Assembly: GCF_900457465.1 (NCBI RefSeq)
Contig: NZ_UAUU01000011.1
Span: forward strand, 1,116,001-1,180,000
DNA from: Sphingobacterium multivorum
Lineage (GTDB): Bacteria; Bacteroidota; Bacteroidia; Sphingobacteriales; Sphingobacteriaceae
DNA length: 64,000 bases
Direction of reading: 5' to 3'
Part shown: piece after piece, positions 59,300 through 64,000 of the stretch
Layout: the number at the start of each line of letters is the position of its first letter
How positions within the stretch are numbered: the first letter of the stretch is position 1
Program-made: the position numbers and the translations under genes
Notes under the pieces: generated by a model
Seen by the model: only the letters and a program-made list of their open reading frames with translations
Database searches by the model: none
What the model was told of the DNA's origin: nothing

Positions 59300-60278
59300 A
59301 TGAAGAACAATAAACAATGTGTCCTGCTTTTAATGCTCTGCTTTGTGTCCATTACTTCGGGGATTGCGCAGGTCTTGGTCAAGCGGCAGGTTACCCTTAT
59401 GGGCTCTGTTTTTGAAATCAGCTTGGTAGATCGGGATAGCGCGATTACAAATCAGCATATCGATGAAGTCATCTCCGAAATAGATCGAATAGAAAACCTG
59501 ATTTCAGAATGGCGTCCGCAAACCCAAATAGCAGCGGTGAACCGCAATGCAGGGATTAAGCCCGTTAAGGTGGATCGGGAAGTTTTTGAATTAACAAAGC
59601 GAGCGATCCAGTATGCTCAAAATTCAGGCGGAGCCTTTGATATTAGTATTGTTGCCTTGGATAAAGTTTGGGTATTTGATGGTAGTATGACCACGATGCC
59701 TACGGAAGATCTGGTTAAAAGGTCTGTCGCCAAGGTGGGCTATCAACACATCCGTCTCGACAGTGCATCTTCGACAATTTTTCTGGAATTGCCCGGTATG
59801 AAGATCGGTTTCGGCTCGATCGGGAAGGGCTATGCTGCTGATCGTGGCAGGGACATAATGAAGGCAAAGGGAATTGAAGCAGTATAGTTAATGCTTCCGG
59901 AGATCTTTCGGCTTGGAGAAACCCACCCCGGGGGGACGCCTGGAAAGTGGGTGTAAACAATCCGTTCAAACCCCATCAAATGGTCAAAGTTCTTCATTTG
60001 AATGAAATGGCCGTAGCAACTTCAGGCAGCTATGAGAAATACGCGGAGATCAATGGGAAACGGTATTCACATATTATAAATCCAGTGACAGGTTATCCAG
60101 CTACGGGATTAACTTCAGTGACGATTTATGGACCTTCCGCCGAGATTGCAAATGCCCTCAGTACCTCAATTATGGTACTTGGTGAGAAAGAAGGAAAAAA
60201 ATTAATTCAGCGTTTCCCTGCATACCGTTATATTTTTATTACCGATAAGGTAAAGTCATTCAGCAGCGGTGGAAGTAA
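59300..60278 (+). CDS. apbE: FAD:protein FMN transferase (ApbE), reading frame broken twice
   Basis: The first frame (59300-59887) has a Sec signal, LMGSVFEISLV and the GFGSIGKGYAADR block. Adding one G at 59882 restores KGIEAGIVNASGDLSAWRNP and joins the second frame, which contains VATSGSYEKY and HIINPVTGYPA. Adding one G at 60249-60250 then gives ITDKGKVIQQRWK and a stop at 60278, a normal ApbE end; without it the frame runs on to 60408 with unrelated sequence. Restored length is ~326 residues. ApbE covalently attaches FMN to Thr/Ser of exported proteins, and the DUF2271 protein is the likely local target. Confidence 0.85.
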
Positions 60279-60580
60279 TAGACCACACAGCATCATTTTT
60301 TTTCTGAAAGTGTCTGATCTTATTGGCCAGAAAGAACCTTCAGTTTGCTTTCATTGCTGTTGGTGTCTGCGAAGTCATGAAGGTTTTGTTTTATTCCCGA
60401 TAAAGTAGGTTGAATGCATCAGCTATTAGCTGATTATCTCGTATCTTTATCCTAACAAAGCGTATACGAAAGAAGACGGTAGAGAACGTGTGCTTATTGG
60501 TCAGAAAGTTGAAGTCAGCAAGAAGAAAGATTCATGAAAATAATTTAAAGTAAAAGTTTGACTAGTTCGTCTATGCTGCT
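60279..60580 (+). other. 302-bp region between apbE and the sigma factor gene, coding status unclear
   Basis: No complete ORF with a start was found. An open stretch ending at 60536 reads NKAYTKEDGRERVLIGQKV then EVSKKKDS, which looks like the C-terminus of a small protein, but its upstream frame is closed after about 30 codons. Given the frameshifts next door, a broken small gene is possible. Confidence 0.3.
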
Positions 60581-61162
60581 ATGGACATTGCATACCAAAA
60601 TCATATGGCAGAAAAAAATTCCAGATCATTTACGGATATCGTTAAGACTTATGGAAGTCAGCTGCTACGTTTTGTTAAGGGAAGGGTAAAGAAAACGGAG
60701 GATGCAGAAGATATCTTACAGGAAGTCTGGTATCAATTTAGCCGTTTGACCAATATGGACGAATTGGAGAATGCGGGAGCATGGCTCTATGCTGTCACAC
60801 GAAATAAGATTACAGACAGCTACCGGAAAAAGAAAAGTGAATCGCTTGATGAGCTTATAGCGGGTGACGAGGATAGCGAAAGTACGTTTCCTATTCGTCA
60901 GCTCCTTTTAGCTGACGACTCCAATAATCCTGAGCTAAAATTATTTAAGGATATTTTTTGGGATGAGCTGATGAAAGCATTGGAGGAATTGCCGGAAAAA
61001 CAACGTCGGGTTTTTGTGCTCAATGAACTGGAAGAGAAAACTCTTCAGGAAATTGCAGTCATGGAAAATGAGAACCTAAAGACGATTATCAGCCGAAAAG
61101 GGTATGCAGTGAAGCACCTGAGAATACGGTTGCGAAGTTTGTATGAAGAATTAAAATTTTAA
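60581..61162 (+). CDS. ECF-type RNA polymerase sigma factor
   Basis: 193 residues. Sigma-70 region 2 (YGSQLLRFVKGRVKKTEDAEDILQEVW cut in two, then NAGAWLYAVTRNKITDSYRKKK) and region 4 (ELPEKQRRVFVLNELEEKTLQEIA) are clear. There is no recognisable FecR-type anti-sigma gene beside it; the next gene, 12 bp downstream, encodes a one-helix membrane protein that may take that part. The start could also be the internal Met at 60605. It probably directs a stress regulon including the small membrane proteins and Hsp20 that follow. Confidence 0.9.
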   Translation: MDIAYQNHMAEKNSRSFTDIVKTYGSQLLRFVKGRVKKTEDAEDILQEVWYQFSRLTNMDELENAGAWLYAVTRNKITDSYRKKKSESLDELIAGDEDSESTFPIRQLLLADDSNNPELKLFKDIFWDELMKALEELPEKQRRVFVLNELEEKTLQEIAVMENENLKTIISRKGYAVKHLRIRLRSLYEELKF

Positions 61163-61174
61163 AAGGATTAAGCT

Positions 61175-61513
61175 ATGAATGGAAGAATGAAAAGACAGCG
61201 GAAGGGTAAATTCGCTTTTATGGTTGTCGCTATCATCGTTGGTGTTTTTTTGTTGGTAGCATTACTACAATATTTGTGGAATACATTAATGGTTGATATT
61301 TTCAATCTGAAAGCAATTACCTATTGGCAGGCGCTGGGACTCTTTGTCTTGTCGAAAATCTTGTTCGGCAGGGGCTTCGGTAAACCGGGAGGTGGCCGAT
61401 TCCGACGGGATTTTCCGCCTCAGATGGAAAAAGGAGAAGATCTTTCCGATGAGGAAAGGGAACGTTTGCGCGAAGAATGGAAGCGTCGTTTTGGAGGACG
61501 ATGCGGGTTCTGA
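61175..61513 (+). CDS. small membrane protein, paired with the ECF sigma factor
   Basis: 112 residues. Basic N-terminus, hydrophobic helices about 13-33 and 50-63 (AITYWQALGLFVLSKILFG), then a charged Arg/Glu-rich cytoplasmic tail ending RRFGGRCGF. Similar small proteins with the YWQALGLFVLSKILFG segment occur next to ECF sigma genes in Bacteroidota. It may act as a membrane anti-sigma factor or sensor, which is inference. Followed by a terminator. Confidence 0.7.
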   Translation: MNGRMKRQRKGKFAFMVVAIIVGVFLLVALLQYLWNTLMVDIFNLKAITYWQALGLFVLSKILFGRGFGKPGGGRFRRDFPPQMEKGEDLSDEERERLREEWKRRFGGRCGF

Positions 61514-61551
61514 AAAAAAGAATAAAAATTTTAAAGTAAAAACTGTTGTTG

Positions 61552-61582
61552 GGCGTCTTCTTCTATAAAGGCGCCTTTTTTT
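61552..61582 (+). terminator. Rho-independent terminator after the sigma-factor operon
   Basis: 6-bp stem GGCGTC (61552-61557) with GGCGCC (61570-61575, one G-T pair), 12-nt loop and seven T. Confidence 0.7.
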
Positions 61583-61751
61583 ATGCCGATATCCTAATGG
61601 TAAACAAGTAACAGAACGCGAGGATCTGTCAGCAGGGATGTTGGATAAAACAAATAGTTAATTAAAACATACAAATGATCTAGGAAAATTCTATGTGCAA
61701 TGTGCTGAAAATAGATATAATCCGCAATCATTTTTAAAAAAATGTATTCAA

Positions 61752-62045
61752 ATGAAAAATAAACTTCGATTTATATTGCCACGCCTTATTGTGCTTACGG
61801 CAATAGCAGGATTAGCAACATTGATTATTGGGACGATCTTTAAGCTCTTGTTGTTTGGGACAATTCTCTTTGGTATAGGAAGCTTTGCCGCGGCAAGAAT
61901 GCGTAGAAGAGATAGACAAGCATTCAAAATGGATAGGGCTCCGGTATATCCGAACGTTCACCGTCATTATAACACTGTGGTTGCAATTGTTCCATTACAA
62001 GGGCAAAAACGTGCTAAGAAAGCAACAATAGTTCCAGTTTACTAA
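61752..62045 (+). CDS. small membrane protein, unknown family
   Basis: 97 residues from the ATG at 61752; the open frame reaches back to 61695 without further features. One or two hydrophobic helices (about 10-47, LIVLTAIAGLATLIIGTIFKLLLFGTILFG read in two parts), then a short basic tail (AARMRRRDRQ) and a His/Pro-rich end. It is 75 bp before the Hsp20 gene and may share its stress regulation. Confidence 0.55.
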   Translation: MKNKLRFILPRLIVLTAIAGLATLIIGTIFKLLLFGTILFGIGSFAAARMRRRDRQAFKMDRAPVYPNVHRHYNTVVAIVPLQGQKRAKKATIVPVY

Positions 62046-62120
62046 GGTTAAAAATTGCAAGACGAGGAAATTCATCCCACATCAGTTTACACGTATTATT
62101 CAATATTAAAAATTAAAAAC

Positions 62121-62576
62121 ATGTTTAAAAGAAATCATTATACCAACGGATATTCAAATCATAATAAATTTTGCGGACAACATTTCAAAGACCGCTTTGA
62201 AAAATTCCAACAACAGTTTTTTGATGGTGAAGCCGGGCACAATGCTGGCGTACAGCAAGCTGTTCCTGTAAATATTGCCGAAAATCAAGAATTCTATGAA
62301 GTGCAGCTTTTTGCCGCTGGACGTAAGAAAGAACAATTCCAAGTCAGCATAAATGACGGGATACTGAAGATTTCATGTACAGAAAACACCCAGGACAATG
62401 CCATAGATTATATCTATAAAGAGCAGGATGGATTGGCATTTGAACGTGAATTCCAATTAAATGAACAAGTACTTACAGATAATGTGCATGCAAGTTTCGA
62501 GGATGGGGTATTGACGGTTATCCTTCCAAAAGATCTTGAAAAAGTAAAACGGCCACAAGAGGTTGTTATTGATTAG
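62121..62576 (+). CDS. Hsp20/alpha-crystallin small heat-shock protein
   Basis: 151 residues from the ATG at 62121; the frame extends to 62055 but that part has no family sequence. The alpha-crystallin domain runs from PVNIAENQEFYEVQLFAAG to LTDNVHASFEDGVLTVILPK, with the conserved GVLTVxLPK end. The N-terminal arm is rich in His, Asn, Gln and Phe. It binds unfolding proteins without ATP. Followed by hairpins. Confidence 0.92.
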   Translation: MFKRNHYTNGYSNHNKFCGQHFKDRFEKFQQQFFDGEAGHNAGVQQAVPVNIAENQEFYEVQLFAAGRKKEQFQVSINDGILKISCTENTQDNAIDYIYKEQDGLAFEREFQLNEQVLTDNVHASFEDGVLTVILPKDLEKVKRPQEVVID

Positions 62577-62654
62577 TAAAAACCAGTTTTGATCTGGGCG
62601 CACATCAAGGCTGCTGATGTGCGTAGCCTTAAATCAGCGTAAGAGCTGATGTTG

Positions 62655-62688
62655 AAAAAGGACAGCATCGAATTTTGCTGTCCTTTTT
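62655..62688. terminator. bidirectional Rho-independent terminator
   Basis: Stem AAAAAGGACAGCA (62655-62667) with TGCTGTCCTTTTT (62676-62688), 8-nt loop; A and T runs on both sides let it serve Hsp20 and the converging small ORF. Another hairpin (gcgcacatca/tgatgtgcg) lies just before it. Confidence 0.85.
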
Positions 62689-62695
62689 CTGTCTC

Positions 62696-62833
62696 TTAAT
62701 TTACCGCCAACCGGTGCCCAAAAGCAGTGAACAGTAAACGAATTTCGAATAGCTGTTTGGCACTATGGTCCTTATATCCGTACTGCTTTTCTAAGTATTC
62801 CCAGAATTTGTCTCGATTGTTGATCATTGCCAT
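62696..62833 (-). CDS. 45-residue putative small protein
   Basis: MAMINNRDKFWEYLEKQYG followed by a helical stretch and ending HRLAVN. It has no signal peptide or membrane segment, and the composition looks like a genuine soluble helical protein. A purine-rich AGG lies 6-8 bp before the start, and a good bidirectional terminator begins 8 bp after its stop. I recognise no family. Confidence 0.45.
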   Translation of the reverse strand: MAMINNRDKFWEYLEKQYGYKDHSAKQLFEIRLLFTAFGHRLAVN

Positions 62834-62905
62834 AATAACCTATTTGGTCTTAGATCAAGATAATCTCAAAACGGAAATGTACTAACACCAGATTATAGGT
62901 AACAA

Positions 62906-63011
62906 CAATTTTTAATCAATTTTTAAACAGTATTCAATCATTGTTTATTCAGTATGCACTGAGCGATCACTGAACAAGAACTGAGCGAGCACTGAACAAG
63001 CACTGTCAAAA
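62906..63011. repeat. 11-bp periodic direct-repeat region upstream of the small ORF
   Basis: From 62957 five 11-mers follow without gaps: CACTGAGCGAT, CACTGAACAAG, AACTGAGCGAG, CACTGAACAAG and CACTGTCAAAA (the second and fourth identical). Before them, AT-rich 11-mers beginning CA (CAATTTTTAAT, CAATTTTTAAA, CAGTATTCAAT, CATTGTTTATT) run from 62906 to 62949. The rest of 62834-63234 holds no gene I can support. Confidence 0.6.
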
Positions 63012-63234
63012 GGCATAACATGATACCTGCCAGATATTCGCTTGATTGAAAGGTATAAAGGTTAGGGATTTGGAGTTTACGCAGCTATAGATCAGCTAGG
63101 GCTATAAGATGGTTACAATATCCCTAGTTGGTTTGTGCATGCTAAACTGGCTTCTATCTGTGCTGGTGAGGCTTGGCTTTATTGTAGCTCGTATGGCACT
63201 GTGTGAAGTTTATTTAGATGTTATGTTGTGAAAG

Positions 63235-63825
63235 CTACTCCGTTCTTTTAAGTTTTTTATTGAGTTGCTCTTTGCCAAATCGCCAAAAGAAATAGAATAA
63301 GCCTATAACAACTATAATTGCCATAAAGGGCACAAATATGGCGAGTATGGTCAAAATGGTTGAACCGATGGTTTCCATGGTCGAGATCATAAAATTGCCA
63401 AAACCTGCCGTCCCAACAGACGAGACTGCACGGGTACCAGCTAGCGCTGTGCTGATGGTCGCCGCGGTACCGCCACCAGCGATGATTGCCATAGCCCAGC
63501 GGAAAAAGGGTGAAATATCTGTAAACTGTATGGCAAAAAGTAAGGTGCCGGCTATCGTCGCGAGAGGAATTGAAAGGCTGTCCAATATATTGTCAATAAA
63601 AGGAATGTAATATCCTGCTATTTCCAGGATCATGGCTAGGCTTGTAGCTGCCAAAACAATAGGTGAGCCCGCCCAGGCCAATTCATTGCCAACCTGGAAC
63701 AATTCAAGCCGACAGCCAAGGCTCAATAAGAATAGCGGCATGAAAACCCGGAAGCCGGTAGCTGCAGCCAGACTCAAGCCTATAAAAGCACTTACCAAAA
63801 ATGTGGATAGCTCACTCATGGTCAA
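63235..63825 (-). CDS. DUF4126-family membrane protein
   Basis: 196 residues, five or six hydrophobic segments. AAATGFRVFMPLFLLSLG at the N-terminus and the central IDNILDSLSIPLATIAGTLL are the conserved DUF4126 blocks. Function unknown; family members are inner-membrane proteins. Monocistronic, with no clear neighbour before the window end. Confidence 0.85.
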   Translation of the reverse strand: MTMSELSTFLVSAFIGLSLAAATGFRVFMPLFLLSLGCRLELFQVGNELAWAGSPIVLAATSLAMILEIAGYYIPFIDNILDSLSIPLATIAGTLLFAIQFTDISPFFRWAMAIIAGGGTAATISTALAGTRAVSSVGTAGFGNFMISTMETIGSTILTILAIFVPFMAIIVVIGLFYFFWRFGKEQLNKKLKRTE

Positions 63826-64000
63826 TATTTTTGATACAACCTAATTATAGAATAGTAAAAGAATCGCTTTTGTTTTTCAGACTTCCAAAAATCGTCATAT
63901 TCTAGCTGCTCATTAAAAGATGATTTTTAGCATTTTATATAATTATATATTGTGTATATAGATTTTGATTATAGTGTATCGAATCATTCGATGTACAAGT

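Noticed and set aside
10512..60278. Programmed ribosomal frameshifting as explanation for the split genes
   Set aside because: The sites differ in sequence (T, A, G and C runs and a GGTT repeat), lack slippery heptamers with downstream structure, and occur in unrelated genes.
62957..63011. CRISPR array
   Set aside because: Units are 11 bp, contiguous and imperfect, with no unique spacers and no cas genes nearby.

Overview
The window (about 40% GC by eye) comes from a Bacteroidota chromosome, most like a Sphingobacterium or a close relative. The evidence is three SusC/SusD pairs, a hybrid two-component PUL regulator, secreted glycosidases with lipoprotein signals, Bacteroidota-type -7 boxes (TAnnTTTG) and weak Shine-Dalgarno sequences. 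No tRNA, rRNA, insertion sequence or CRISPR array was seen.

Layout. 1-3109: tail of a GH29 fucosidase, a cold-shock-domain fusion protein and a radical SAM protein. 3772-8785: SusC/SusD pair 1. 9268-12179: glycine betaine ABC importer (proVWX). 12247-16021: iron locus with an orphan ABC-ATPase fragment, a PchR-type AraC regulator, a siderophore-interacting flavoprotein and a MATE exporter, with two Fur-like boxes. 16140-23328: SusC/SusD pair 2 with a Tat-exported phospholipase C. 23514-31942: an OmpR-type two-component system followed by a type-I-secretion-like set (ABC membrane domain without ATPase, HlyD, TolC) bracketed by two UspA-like paralogs, then a small membrane-anchored protein and a DUF1275 protein. 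32105-33568: GH76. 33619-37560: hybrid two-component regulator, reverse strand. 37731-52403: polysaccharide utilization locus (aldose epimerase, SusC/SusD pair 3, DUF3823, GH127-like, GH2, DUF4965 family, GH43), probably for an arabinose-containing plant glycan. 52471-54467: acyltransferase and monoacylglycerol-lipase-like hydrolase. 54892-60278: secreted ankyrin protein, DUF2271, PepSY-flavodoxin reductase and ApbE, which together look like a flavin-based electron export system under a Fur-like box. 60581-62576: ECF sigma factor, two small membrane proteins and Hsp20. 62696-63825: a 45-residue ORF and a DUF4126 protein.

Two results stand out. First, the two UspA-like genes that bracket the ATPase-less exporter carry the same promoter architecture: six heptamers at offsets 0, 11, 29, 40, 60 and 71, with a TAnnTTTG box exactly 39 bp after the last heptamer start. 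The OmpR-type regulator encoded just upstream is the obvious candidate to bind them. Second, eight genes are broken by about 13 small indels, nearly all one base and mostly in homopolymers. The downstream frame always still encodes conserved family sequence. This points to residual base-calling or assembly error, or very recent mutation, rather than old pseudogenes. Five of these sites fall in the hybrid regulator.
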